NCBI GenBank assembly: GCA_964035545.1
Contig: OZ037770.1
Span: forward strand, 2,292,001-2,356,000
Direction of reading: 5' to 3'
DNA length: 64,000 nt
Origin: Bugula neritina
Taxonomy: Eukaryota > Bryozoa > Gymnolaemata > Cheilostomatida > Bugulidae
Shown piece by piece: positions 47,165 to 60,300 of this stretch (positions within the stretch are counted from its first letter, which is position 1; each line of letters starts with the position of its first letter). The position numbers and the translations under genes were made by a program. A model generated the notes under the pieces. That model had not been told where the DNA came from, searched no databases, and saw only the letters and a list, made by a program, of their open reading frames with translations.

Positions 47165-47315
47165 TATTTAATACTTCTCTATTGCTCTTATAAAAATTAC
47201 AGCTTTTAATTGTTGAAATATTTACAGTTAATAATTAAAGGGGTGAGCCCATCATCCGTTGTTTAGCCTCAGCATCATAACTCTATAGAGGCTGCTAATT
47301 CACTGAATACCAGGT
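47165..47315 (-). repeat. Dispersed repeat R3, copy 1
   Basis: Reverse complement of 50735-50880: shares TTACAGTTAATAATTAAAGG, GGTGAGCCCA and GTTGTTTAGCCTCAGCAT. Confidence 0.8.
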
Positions 47316-47319
47316 TATT

Positions 47320-47995
47320 CTAGTTTATGTTTACATAACTGGTATGACCATATCTTAGTTTAATATATGCAGCTTGAATTTTTTAAAGTCGAAGAGCTAT
47401 AATAAAGTTCTAGCTAAGATTTTATAGTTCAAAGCATAATGAATATACTGATATTATAAACTGCTGGCTCAGCCACTTGCCCAGTTTACATGTTGGTAAC
47501 CCACTGCAGCATGAACTCTGACGCTAATGTGCTTTGACATTTTAGTTTATAAAACATTGATTTGTGATGTACATTTTGATGTGCACTTGCAGAAATTGAG
47601 GAGCTGTTGATAAAGGTTGATCAATGCTTGGCCAGCCATAATATAATTGCTGTATGAAGATATACTAGTTCTCCCAGTTATAGCATGTACATACTTACTA
47701 GTAATAAGTGAATTTCCAGACAACCTATTTAATGAAGCAACCGCAAATGATAATAGCAGCAACAAGTGTTGGTAATAAAATCTGAATAGGAATTGCACAT
47801 AGCTGTTAATTAGTTCACACAATGCTCTTATCACTTGAGTAACACAAACAAGTAGCCCATGCCAGCAACTGCTAGTAGGTTTCAGAACATAAATTTGCTA
47901 TAGTGGATGGCTTTGGAATGATGAAAGTCATGAATACTCGAAGTGCTACAGTGATCAGCTTACAATTATGAAAGTTTGCACATAATATGATATCT
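47320..47995. other. No gene recognised
   Basis: Unassigned DNA between repeat copies. Confidence 0.35.
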
Positions 47996-47999
47996 AATT

Positions 48000-48250
48000 C
48001 CTATTTTAATGATGAAATTCAAACTTGACATTCCTTGATATGTTTTCTCTAATATCTTTCTTTGTTTTTCGAAATTATGTTTATGCTCTTCACAATTTGG
48101 TCAAAACGTACACCATTTTTCAAGTTTCACTGCAATTATCTAAATTCTTCATATAGTGGTTCTAGTTACGCTCCTGTGACTAATTATAACGTTCCTAGTA
48201 CGTTTGCTGCTCTGTGCGCTATCACAATAACATATAGTACCCTCTCGCAC
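48000..48250 (+). repeat. Dispersed repeat family R2, copy 4
   Basis: Closely matches 20060-20330 inverted (CACAATTTGGTCAAAACGTA, TATAGTGGTTCTAGTTACG) and ends TCACAATAACATAT like copy 1. Confidence 0.75.
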
Positions 48251-48659
48251 AAATTGGCAATATATTGGATATCTGCCAATGTAATGTACCCTATTTTACA
48301 TTAGCAGTTAGTTGCATCTTCTCACCATGTTACAATCTGTTGAAAATGCCTCAGCAAAACATAGTTCTTCGTTTGTTTGGCAGAGTTAATTTCAGCTAAA
48401 TCACCTCACTTCACTTTGCAGTCTTGTCAGTAAAGGTCTGTCTATAGTGCAGCAGGTGCACTTTCAGTTTCTCTAACTCACATATAATTCATTTATGTAC
48501 ATTGTATTCCATAAAATCAATTTAAGGTTTAGCCCATGCAGTGTTCAGTAACTAATTAGTATGCATGTATGTTGTCCTCCTGTTGAATAATAATATTTCA
48601 AAATAGCCATATTTATTATGCATGAGTAGGATTTGCATAAGTTGACAAAAAAATTTGCC

Positions 48660-48730
48660 ACAGAGTAGGGTTGAACCACCACCAACAAACACATCACTGG
48701 CGCCTTTAACCTCTGGACCACACAGCCATC
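48660..48730 (-). mobile_element. Possible tRNA-like SINE remnant
   Basis: Reverse strand gives a TGGTCCAGAGGTTAAAGGCG A-box-like start and GGTTCAACCC B-box-like end. No body similarity to the main SINE family was seen. Confidence 0.35.
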
Positions 48731-48779
48731 ATGAATAGTATGAGCACTATATTAGAAACTATCATTACATAAATATTTG

Positions 48780-49890
48780 GAGCCTCAAAATATGGGTTTT
48801 AATTATTAGGCTGTCAATTAATGTTGACTATAGCAGTGGCTAGCTATTTTCATAAACTGTTGCAATAGTCTCGGGTTACTAGCAAAGCTAATGGTTTTGA
48901 ACAAATAACCCAAAAGTTAAAAAATAAGTATAGCTTGCATATTACTAGCTACAAAAACAGGTCTGAAATAGACTGGTAAAGCATGCTCTTGCCTATTATT
49001 GTAGAGTTTGCAGATGTGCTCCAAAATAAAACTTGAACTGTATGTTATTACATAAGTATTTGTATGCAAAAGAGTGATGGACAAAACTGAGTTTTTGGAA
49101 AACAACATACTTGAAGTAAACTTTGACAATGGTGTGTTTTTTCTTCATAGACTAGCACAGTTATAGGGCCTATAGCATAACTCTCTAATCATATGAATGT
49201 TTATGAAGCCCACAGCTCCTGTAAGGGTGGCATTGTAATTTGAAACTAAAAATTATGTTGCTGCATTGTGTTTAAGGTATATTATGGAGCAAAATTTGGT
49301 GTTGGTAGCCTACCCCAACTGGCAGTTGTATATAATAAGTACTGATAATAGCAAGGTTAGTATGACCACGTGCTGGCTCTCTGCAGTGTGTATATAACTA
49401 ACCTCTTGAATAATTGCGCCAATTTTAAACTCTTGGAAGTTGGCCAAGTTAACAGATCACAGCCAGCCACAGGAGACAAAGCATTACAGCTAGCCATATA
49501 TTATATACTGATGCACTTGGTAGCAGAGTGGCTAATCTAATATAGTTCATATTTCAACACCCTTTACTTTGGGAATACAGCCTCTTTTTTTAGGTTTACC
49601 TAACAAACTATGAAAATATTTAAACTAATATTCTGATAATTTAGAGGTACATTTTAAAAACTAGGTTAATTGCACTTGTTTGCGCAACAACAATAATAAA
49701 ATATATATTATGCGCAATATGATAAAAAACACATGATACTATATTATAATATATTATAATGATAATAATATATTATTATAGGTACCATTACTGTATTTAA
49801 TAACTCTGATGGTTGCCAAAAAAATGTATCACACCAATTCTGTAATTACATCAAAGATTATGATAAGAAAATAGAACTAGCTAGGCAGCA
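48780..49890. other. No gene recognised
   Basis: Unassigned AT-rich DNA. Confidence 0.35.
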
Positions 49891-49894
49891 GGTT

Positions 49895-50060
49895 GGAATA
49901 TAGAGTATCAGTGGAACATTGTTCATATAGAACGTAAAGCACCTGGCAAACAGCCAGAAACTGAAAAGCACGACCTCAAACTAACTGTGAATTAAATTGA
50001 TCAACATAAGCTTTGAGCTAGAATGCTGTTAAAATTCATATACAAACTGCAATAAAAAGG
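49895..50060 (-). repeat. Dispersed repeat family R2, fragment 5
   Basis: Reverse complement of 19770-19890 (TATCAGTGGAACATTGTTCA, CCTGGCAAACAGCCAGAAAC). Confidence 0.75.
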
Positions 50061-50679
50061 ATTGAATGGCCAGTTGAGATAATTTCATGCTTTGAATATA
50101 TATTATATTCTAATTGTCACCATTTAGGTGCATGCAGTAACTATATAAATAATAAAACTGAGCTTGCCTAATAAGTTCTAGTTTACGTTGCTCATATAAA
50201 TTCTTGTGAAAACATAAACTCTTTTGCTACGTTTCAACATGAACATAATATGTTCATGTATATGTTCTAGTATATTATACTAGAACACTAGAATACTCGA
50301 ACATGCTTTATCTGTTAACTTTGAAATTGCAGTAACCATCAGTCAAAAAATGCATCTATAGCAGTTCAAGGAAAAAAGTTTTAAAAATAATAAATCATGC
50401 TTATATTGTATTAGATTATTTATTAATATATTATATATATGTATATAGACGTGTGTGTGCGCGTGTATCTATAAGGACCTATAACAATAATAAACATATA
50501 GAAAACACAAAGCCAAAATTGTCTTCTTTCAATGATATATTTTTAATGATGCTGAGGAAGAAGTTGATAATGCAACTCCTAAAAGCATATGTTGCTCAAT
50601 GTTTTTTTTTGTATCTGCCAATACTTGTATGTGGTTGCCAACATGTATTTTAAGTTAAATCTTTGCAAATGTTGTTTAG

Positions 50680-50885
50680 CCTCAGCATATTACAACTCTA
50701 TTATAGGGGCAGCTAATTCTCTAAATGGTATTTAGTGAATTAGCAGCCTTTATAGAGTTGTGATGCTGAGGCTAAACAACAGATGGTGGGCTCGCCCCTT
50801 TAATTATTAACTGTAAATATTTCAACAATTGAATAAGCTGTAATTTTTATAAGAGCAATAGAGAAGTATAATATATGCTTGCTCA
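50680..50885 (+). repeat. Dispersed repeat R3, copy 2, with internal hairpin
   Basis: GTTGTTTAGCCTCAGCAT (about 50672) and ATGCTGAGGCTAAACAAC (about 50763) are inverted around a short centre, with about 50-nt imperfect arms. The right arm continues into the part shared with 47165-47315. Confidence 0.8.
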
Positions 50886-50889
50886 TGTT

Positions 50890-52270
50890 TATGTTCACGC
50901 ATGCGTGTGGATGTCTGTGCAAGAACACAACATGGCACATACTGAGATCGATATGTGCCATGAATTGTGTTAGTTTATATGCATGGCGTATGGCATGGCG
51001 ACATAGTCACAAGAGTTTGTTATGCAAGTGCAGGCTAAAAAATAATATTCTATATAATAAAAAAGTGTTATAAGTTATTTTATTGCAAATAAATGGTATG
51101 TGATAATAAATTGCATAGCATAGCAAAAAATGCTGCACATGTATAGTTACCACTAATCAAAAATATTAAATTATATTCATATATTTTAAATAGCATGCAT
51201 GAATGCAAGATTTTAACTCAAATGTGAAACAAATTTTACTATAGTGTTGTATTTCAATGGGTTACAGATATTTACTAAAATGTCAAAAATTATAGGTCGA
51301 CTCAATTTTCATCTGTGCCATTTGCTCATTTTCTAAATTCTACGTAATAATTTATATGTGCATCTATAGGTGTGAAATAGAATGGTTACATGTGCCTGTA
51401 CAACTGGTAAAAGTATAGTAAAACAAGAAAAGAATTAATGTTTACAAGCAAATAAATTACTATTGAAATTCAATTTTGGGCATTATAAAGCTTTCCATAT
51501 GCAATATTGTTTTACATTTATTCATATGCCAAAAATTATTTATATATATATATTTCTTAAAATTATATTTTCTCTCATCAGCTTGAAAATTGTTTTTTTA
51601 TATAAAAGAGTTTGAGAGTTTATATTAATAAACCAAAAACTGTTATAACATTTTAATTTTTTACAAGAGTGTATGAATTATGGTGGCATTCAGTCTGCAA
51701 AACTATTATTTAATGAGAAGACAATTATGTTTTAATCATGCAGATAGATTCAAGGAGTTATAAACATATATGAATTGAAATAGAGTGAGAAGACAATTAT
51801 GCTTCAAGTAAAACTATAAGACCAAGTTCCTATCCAATAGATACAGTGATATGAGCCTTTCTCTAGAACAAAGTCTAAAAGGAGTGGATTTATATCAAAA
51901 AGTCAGACCTGCATCTATTAAGATTTTTCATTCAAAAGTGATAAATTTTGTTAATTTTTATTCATAACTCATAGCTTTTGAAATATTTTGGAAGAAAATA
52001 TTTTTTCAAAATACAGTTACTGCTAAGAATATCTGTATTGATATCACCCCTAACTTTATCCACCACTTGTTCTAATTGCTATAATCATCACCTAGCCAAT
52101 GAAATTAAACTGGCTGTAGCTACAGCCAATCAATTACTCATAACGATTGCGCCTCGTTAGGCGAACATTGATGACCATTTCTATATAACTCAATACAAAG
52201 CCCATTACCACTGATTGACCCGAAGTTCTCTACGACTTCTATAGTGGTATAGGATAATAGATATACTGGA
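50890..52270. other. No gene recognised
   Basis: Unassigned AT-rich DNA, including a small (TA)n at 51540. Confidence 0.35.
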
Positions 52271-52285
52271 GATGAAATAATAAGG

Positions 52286-52312
52286 GAATTTTTGACCATT
52301 TGGCACTCCATA

Positions 52313-52358
<46 letters not shown>
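52286..52358. repeat. R1 terminal fragment plus (TA)n
   Basis: TTTTTGACCATTTGGCACTC and CATAT match a block near the 3' end of R1 copies 1 and 2, followed by about 45 bp of TA repeat. Confidence 0.6.
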
Positions 52359-52359
<1 letters not shown>

Positions 52360-52399
52360 AAAATATAAATCCAAACATGCATTTTTGAGATGAAGTCAT

Positions 52400-53640
52400 T
52401 ACAACTTGCAAAGACATGTCATATCAAAATTCAAATGCTGCTGTCATCTGTTTATGCCAATTTATTTATAATGTTTTATATGCTTTTTATTGTTAACTTT
52501 TAGTAAAAAGGTTTTAGCTTGAAAAAATATAGGTAAACGGAGTTCTAAATTTTTATGGGATGAATAGCACTATTTCAACTTGCCCCTATATACTGGATCT
52601 CATTAGGCCAAAAAACTTGCAGGCAAAAAATGGCTCTCTCTTCAAGAGGACAAAAATTCTAATGGAATTAGTTTTAATGGACAAAGACAGCAACATGTGA
52701 CTAAATGTCATGGTGCTGACTCCCAGACTGCTAATAACTTTCTTCAAAACATAATATGCTTAAAAATGCTATTCTTTTAAATAACTCCCACCCTCCTTTA
52801 TAATAATGCAACATAATATAATATGTAACTAAATATGTGGAAGTGTTTATGCTATGTTTGCTTTATAGATTCAGAGACCGGTCGAAGAGTTTAAGATAGT
52901 TTATTGCTCAAGATATTAAAGGTTCACCCTGGATAGATCTAAAAGCACAAACTGACTATTATTAATAACACGAATAACATAGTGTAAATTATAAACCTTT
53001 ACAAACAAAGACAAAGCTTATTCAGCATATATCATCAACAGCTAGGAAGAATATATATATATATATATGATAATATACCATATTAGATGATATATCATAT
53101 AATTTAACAGAAAAACTTACCTCAGATGCCATAGCTTATTGGAAGTAGGCGTGACTTCAGAGCTGATGCTTGTCATTCAGTGCCGGCCAAACTATAGATA
53201 TGAATTGGTTACTATAATATTCAGTTAACCATGTTGACCAAACTTTTACATCATGGTGTGCAAACATAATAAAAATTTGTTTGTTTTAAATACAGCTAAC
53301 TTACCAGCTTGGTGGTTTCACCAGATTATTAAATAAATAAAGAAAGGAGACATTATAATTAAACATTGACTCTTAAACCGATTCCCTGGTACAGAGATCA
53401 ATAAAATAGAGGAAAATTCAAATGATATCACTATTCTATGGCAATTATAATACATAATATCAGAAGAAATGATATTATAATTCAGATTATCTAGTGACAT
53501 ACTTGAGATTATTGGCTACTGACTGCACGTTGGGTGCTTCATATTTTGTTGAATAAAAATTGATTTGATCTTTTGGATAAATTATTATGAAAATAAATTT
53601 GTCTTTTTTAAAATAAGTCATTTATTATAGTCCAGTTAGA
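52400..53640. other. No gene recognised
   Basis: Unassigned AT-rich DNA. Confidence 0.35.
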
Positions 53641-53651
53641 CACGAGTTTAA

Positions 53652-54089
53652 CTCCTCATTCACACTTATACCGTACCGTAGGCTGTAACATGAAATATCA
53701 GCCATTTTTAATGTGTCCCGGCTAAAGTTTTCAAGGTCCCCTATTAGGTAGGATCTATGGCACTTCATTGGACAATTATATCCAATAAAGTAATGCAACA
53801 TTTTTTTTGTCCAATAGGAGTCTGCCACAACATTTTTGAATGAAGTAGTGCTTCATCCTAACGTACCGCAACACCGTACAGGAAGGTCAGACATTTGTAA
53901 AAATGGCCGATATTTGCTGTTACTCCTATTGGCCATAAAAAATTTTACGTTACTTTATTGGATATAATTGTCCAATGAAGTGTCATAGATTGTATGTAAT
54001 AGCTGACTTTGAAAGCTTCAGCTCGGACACATTAAAAATGGGTGATATTTGCTGTTACGGCCTACGATACGGTAAGTGTGAATGAGGGG
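53652..54089. mobile_element. 438-bp MITE with long inverted arms and TAA duplication
   Basis: Ends CTCCTCATTCACACTTA and TAAGTGTGAATGAGGGG are inverted repeats extending inward for about 75 bp (for example ATTTTTAATGTGTCC against GGACACATTAAAAAT). The middle is also inverted (TGGACAATTATATCCAATAA against TTATTGGATATAATTGTCCA). TAA flanks both ends (53649-53651 and 54090-54092), a TWA target as for PIF/Harbinger. No coding capacity. Confidence 0.85.
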
Positions 54090-54540
54090 TAACAGAACAG
54101 CTTATCCTATATTATAGGTGCTATGATTTGTCGGAGGAGGGTTTGAATTGAAAGCTAATGTTTGTCATCCAGCGTTGGCCCAAGTAAACATGGCTATGTA
54201 TTGGTTTAATATTGTGAGACTATTTTATTTCAATATATTTCCATCAAGTTGAGATAACAGCTGCAGCGAGCTTACCAAACTGCACTTAGATACACCTACA
54301 GTCAAGTATTATAGTTGTAAAAATGTTTACAAACGAAAGAAATAGATAAGATCAAAATTTATTCTGCTAAAACAGCTGCCATTACACACATTGTGAGTAT
54401 GCACATATTAGAATAAGTCTATTACAATTTACACATACCTTTAAAATTTGTGTTCTTTCTATGAGAGGCCGTGAAATATGACATGCTCTTTTCTATGCTG
54501 AAGAATAAACAAAACTGGAAATATAGCTGTTATATTCATT

Positions 54541-54620
54541 TAGATAGGAGGGAGGTGGTGGTAGTAATGGTTGTTGTGGTGGCGGCTGTGGTAGCGGCAG
54601 TGGCAGCGAAGTGGTAATGG
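54541..54620. repeat. GTG/GGT-rich triplet tract
   Basis: GGTGGTGG, TGTTGTGGTGG and GCGGCAGTGGCAG run, G-rich on the plus strand. Confidence 0.8.
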
Positions 54621-54629
54621 TAAAAGAAA

Positions 54630-55550
54630 ATATTTTACATTGCAACTAATAATTATGAGATGATGGTAAAAAAGAAATGAAAAAAAAGTTTTATTAGATT
54701 TAGGTGTGTTCTAAATACCACCCAATGAATTAAACTTGTTAAATAATAGTTATATTGTGATGGTCCTGGGACATGCTATGTTACCCCTTTCTGTAGAACC
54801 ACGTCCATACTAAGTATTAATGTAATATGGTTATAAATGTATCCTATGGCATTCTTTCGTTCCTCATGAGCTACTCTGCAATAAATTAATACCACACTCT
54901 TTGGGGAACCTTGCAGCCGCCCAGATTCACTTGGCTCTTGGACTTACTACTAAGCTCACTAGTGTACCAATCTCTATCTTGTATTACTTTCTACCTTGAT
55001 GTAGTTTCACTTTTACAGTTTAGCACTAAAATTATAATCGTTTAACTACAACAATCGTTCGGTTCTCTCTCAGACTTATATATAGAGTTATGTTCTAGCG
55101 TTGCAGACACAAACTGTAGTATGCCCGCAAAACTACAATAAAAATTCACATTCCTCTATTATTATTGTTCGCTGCAGACACAGATCAAAGTCCAACGCCA
55201 ATTTCAGCAGACCAACCAATCAAAACCGATCATGTTGTTTACGCATGATTATACATGTGCTTGGAGTCACGCTCAAGTACAATGAATGAGTGCTTAGTTG
55301 CGGCTTCTTGCATTCAGTCATTATCATAGAGATAAACCTATTACTCCTCTTTGCCCAGTGAGAGTGAGTGTTGTTGAAGCTCATAAATTTCTATTAATAC
55401 AAACATCTGATATTTTGAAATTTAGCTGCAGCAATTTATCATTGAGTCTCGAATGTCGCAATTTCTTCTACTTCTAGTAGCCGTTTAAGCTTTTTCAACT
55501 TGCAACTCAAACTGAAATTGAACCCGTTAGACCTAGTCACTAAGTTGATG
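54630..55550. other. No gene recognised
   Basis: Unassigned DNA. Confidence 0.35.
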
Positions 55551-55559
55551 TTACTGTTA

Positions 55560-56420
55560 CTGTTAGAATGTTACTGTTAGTGTTATTGTGGGTGTTGCAA
55601 ATACCAACAGTTTTCATATTTATATTGTAATTGTTTATTATTAATATAACCATATTCAATTGAATGTGAAGCCCAATTGCAAATTGTTCGCTCTCAGAGT
55701 GAGAGTCAGACTCTCAGTTTGATTTTAATTTTCATTCTGACTTTTATTTTGTAATTAATTAATACTATTAGAAGTAGTAATAATAATACTAATAGTAATT
55801 CATTTGATTTTTTTATAATCATGACCTGGTAATGATAATGAACATGATAAATTATTAAAATGATAATTATTGTTATGAGATCGTAATCACTAGAAACCAT
55901 GTAATGTTATCATTATAACAATCACAATGATGAATGAATACAATCAATAAAATATTTATGCTTACTATAACTATACTATTAGTGTAACTTAGAGTATAAG
56001 TGCTACTCTAACTATTAGTATTAACAAACAATACTCACATTGATATATTATTGCTTATATAGTTATAAGTTATAGTTACACCTACAGTAACAGTTATAGT
56101 GATAGTATTATTAAATTCACCACCATCACATTGATGATTGATGACTAATACTCTCTGATTATTATTATCATTGTGATTAGGTTTAAAAACTAGTATCACT
56201 TAATTTTATGTCAAATGGTGATAGTTATAATCTTAGTAGTTAGTAATGATATCGGCGATACCAATGATACTGATTTTAGTAATACCGATGCAATCACTAG
56301 TCATTTTATAGTAATAGTACTACAGTAAATGTAATAATAATATTAATACTAATAATAATAGTCCAAGTTGCAGATTTAAAGTTACTCTAGTAGTAGTTAA
56401 TGTTGTTAGTAAATTTGAAT
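55560..56420. repeat. Cryptically simple tract, second copy
   Basis: Shuffled short motifs such as GTTACTGTTACTGTTAGAATG, AATAATACTAATAGTAATTC and AGTAATACCGATG, resembling 38060-40200. Confidence 0.7.
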
Positions 56421-56429
56421 ATCTGATAC

Positions 56430-57313
56430 TAAGTAACACAAAATGTAAGATTTAAGTGCTATTAAATGTGACTCTAGGTCTATTGGTTGCATTGTAGTCT
56501 ATTTGCATTATGTTGGCCGGTAAAGTTAACAAATAAACATAAGGTAATGGGATCTAATTATTCATTTATAATATGAATTAATAAGCTTGTTTGTCTACAC
56601 CTATTCACTAATATTAAATTTTGTGTAGGTAGCTCAACTAAAACTAATGTGAAAAATTTGTGTAATAGTCAAATTTAAATATCAACATTTAACTCATGTA
56701 CCTTTACCTCAAAACAGATTTTTCGCTGATTTATGTTTCATATATCAATGTGCATCAGTATGATAGTTCTCTTTGATTTGGATTATGATGGTTGTGATGC
56801 CTTAGTTCACTCATCACTAGCGATGTACTGATTAACTCATCACTAGGACACAATTTGGCTCAGTCAAAGTGAAAAACAGTACATTACTCACTCCCAGTCA
56901 GTGAATGAGCATTGCATAAATTTCATTGCACCTGTACCCAGTTTTGTTAGGAAAGTGGTATTCTGCTTGTAATATTTTTTAAAATTTTAATGATTGTCAC
57001 CCTTGACATTGACGTTTAAATTGAACTATGTGAAATTTTGTGATATTGTTTTAAAGTACTGCTTGCATAAAGTTACTTTTTTCCTATCACAGCTTAGTAG
57101 ATAGCTTGGATATTTCACTCAACAGTCAACGTAATATTAAAATACTGCTAAACTAGCATTTATCAAATTGATATTCACATACTGAGGTGTTCACTTGGCT
57201 CATTCAATCATCTCTCACCAACTTATGAATCTGTTGTGAGATTCCTCCATATCTGTTGTAGGCTCTTTTGAAGAATTTTTGTATCGTCTATCAGAGCTTG
57301 ATGCAGTTTAAAG
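56430..57313. other. 5' flank of the glutamate synthase gene
   Basis: No TATA-like element could be singled out. It holds the 5' untranslated region (in-frame TAA just before ATG at 57309). Confidence 0.4.
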
Positions 57314-60300
57314 ATGGCCGCTGCAGCAGACACCTCGGAGAGAAGCAAATCTCCCGAGAGTCTGCTAAATGGAATAGAACTCAATGAACAGGGACTGCCC
57401 AAGTCTCAAGGGTTGTACAACCCTGACAATGAAAAAGATGCTTGCGGTGTGGGGTTTGTGGTGAACATAGATGGCGTAGCCACCCGCAAGGTACGTAGTA
57501 AATGAGCTAAGGCTACCTGGTTTCTCCATGCACTAGAAAGCCTAAGTTCATTACTTTGTTGTCATAAGTGTTAGGGCAGTTACTAGTTTCAGCTGAGCAG
57601 CTTTGAATTATTTAATCTCCTTCTAAATATTGTACTTTAGGAAATGGGTTAAAGTCAGCATTTATGTCAATATATATTCTGACTGCTAACTACTAGTTCA
57701 TGCTGCCTCACTGCCTGCGCTGCTGCCTTAATTACTTTTGTCAGCTCTGGACTAATTAGTAACGTCTAGCTAATAATCTCATTAATTGGATAATTCCGAC
57801 AGTATTTCTCTGAACCTCCTAGTTTATTGATGACTTTCTGCACTTACATGTCTAAATATAATCATCTTGTCTTATGTGTTTATTCGAATGCACAGTTTTT
57901 CAAATAGTAGGCTTCAAATTTGCTCAATCAGCAGACACAATGGAAAAGTATATTATAGAACAGAGTGTCCAACCTTTTTCAGACAGAGGTCCACTTGAAT
58001 GGGATATTTCATGGTGAGGGCCACATCGTGAAATTAGGTTTGATCTGGGGGCCACAGCATCAGTATTTGTCAAATAACTTTATTCCAAACTCCTATGAGT
58101 TATTACACAATAAAATCTGAATAATTCCTGCAGGCTGCATGTTTTAGCATATATATAAGCGAGACATCTAAAAGATGGTTTTCCCAATTTAATTCATATA
58201 CATGTGCTAAATTATTTTATTTGTTATGCTATTGAGGGCTACATAAATGCTGTCTGAGGGCCACATCCTGTCCTGGGGCCGCCTGTTGGACAGCCCTAAT
58301 CTAGAATATCGGAAGACAGGAATACCCGTAAAGTTATTCCTTAATCTCACATAATTTATTCAAATGCTGCTCTAACTGAGTTTGTAGGTGCTCTGATCTC
58401 TTTAGATTCAGTGAATATTTTCTAAATTCTGATAACATAAGAAATGCTGGCTGGGAATATGTAGATCATGCAGCTGCAATGTACCAGACTTTACCCATCA
58501 ACTTAACCTTTGACCCACCATACTCAACCTAACTAGAAGTAGCAAATCATCATGTAATTGACCTTTAGGACACTGTCCATTAGGACACTGTCCATTAGGA
58601 CACTGTCCACCATGGGGGGTAATTACCCTATGTGGATAGTGGACATGGTCAATTAATGTCTATTCAAAGGGTAGACTGATTTATCTCAACATCGCCTCTC
58701 CTGTTTTTTCTCAAATTCTGATAAACTCAAAGCATAGCCTAAGAATCTATTAACCTTAGTCACCAAGGGCAAGTCCTGTTCCACCCGGTTTTTGCTATAT
58801 AATTCTCAGTTTAAACGTTGCTCTCTCAGGTACTGGAAGACTCGAGGTTGATGCTGGAGAGAATGATGCACAGAGGTGCCTGTAGCTGTGACAATGTGAC
58901 AGGTGACGGTGCGGGGCTCATGGTAGCCACCCCTCACACGTTCTACCAAAGAATTGTTAAGTAGGTTTCAGGCTATACATTCATTCCTTTCTTCCGGTGT
59001 AAACTTGGGAATTCAAACTGCGATAAGTTGTTGTTTGTAGAAGTCAATTTTGTATTAGTATTCATGAATCTTTTGCTCTATAAGTTAAAATTTGCACATA
59101 AAATTGAACACCAGCCTGTAGGTTATTTTATATATTGTATTTCTTTCAACTCTCATCATAAACTATTGAATGCCTGCAGCCGTAGCGGTCTGTCATCATA
59201 TGATGTAACTGTATATAGATTATAGTTACATGTTTGACAGAATCTATCACTTTGTGTAACTCAACACTCTGATATTATAAACTACCCATCTCTCACGTTT
59301 TACACTCATGCCCCTTGCAGTGGTATTTTCCAACCTGCCCTGGCTAAACGAAAGTGTGGCATGAGGGTTATTGACTGGCATCTTGCCAAGTTGTAATATC
59401 ACAAACTCAACGAGTGATTACACAATGTAACAGATAAAGTGCATTTAATAGGAGTAGAATATATGCAAGTTATCTATATATAGCCTTGCTAATACCAATA
59501 TTCAAAATGCTTTCGGCATGGCATATAGTTTGTATTGACGATTGTTTTAAAATGATAATAATCTGAACTGTGAATGAAGAATGATTTTATCAATAAGAAC
59601 TAGATTGAAAATAGTTTGTATGGTTGGCTAAAAATGAAATATCAGCCCGATTTCGAAAGATTTAAGGTACACTTTTATCCTTCTGCATCATATAATCAGG
59701 AGCAGTAGTGGAGAAATTGAGATAGCCTAAGTTCTTTTATTTTAATAATAAATTGTGGATCGGCGAACCAGAATACCTTTACTACTGTACTTCAATATAT
59801 GTATGAATAATATAGACATTTGTGATCTCATGATAATCACATGCTTTGTATCAGTATATAAATACAGTAGTTGTGACACCTGTGATCACCTGTCAATATA
59901 TAAATACAATAGTTGTGACACCTGTTTGTCTGTATATAAACGCAGTAGTTGTGACACCGGTGACCACCTGTCAGTATATAAACACAGTAGTTGTGACATC
60001 TGCAATCACCTGTCAGTATATAAACACAGTATTTGTGACACCTGCAATCACCTGTCAGTATATAAACACAGTAGTTGTGACACTTGTGATCACCTGCCAG
60101 TGTCAACCTGTTTAGACTAGTCGTTACCTGTGCAGTAGAGCTACACTAAAATAGACACTTTATCTTACCAGCCGGAGATAAGCTGTAGGAAAAAAACAAC
60201 AGCAAACTTTCTTAAAATTCCACTAAGTAAGGTTCAAAGTTTTACAACACACACTTTTCAAGGCCACATATAGCCTGTGTACTCTCAGATGGTCACCACA

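Noticed and set aside
59755-60120. 121-residue Cys-rich frame with 14-residue repeats
   Set aside because: Product of the 42-bp minisatellite in a GOGAT intron; open on both strands.
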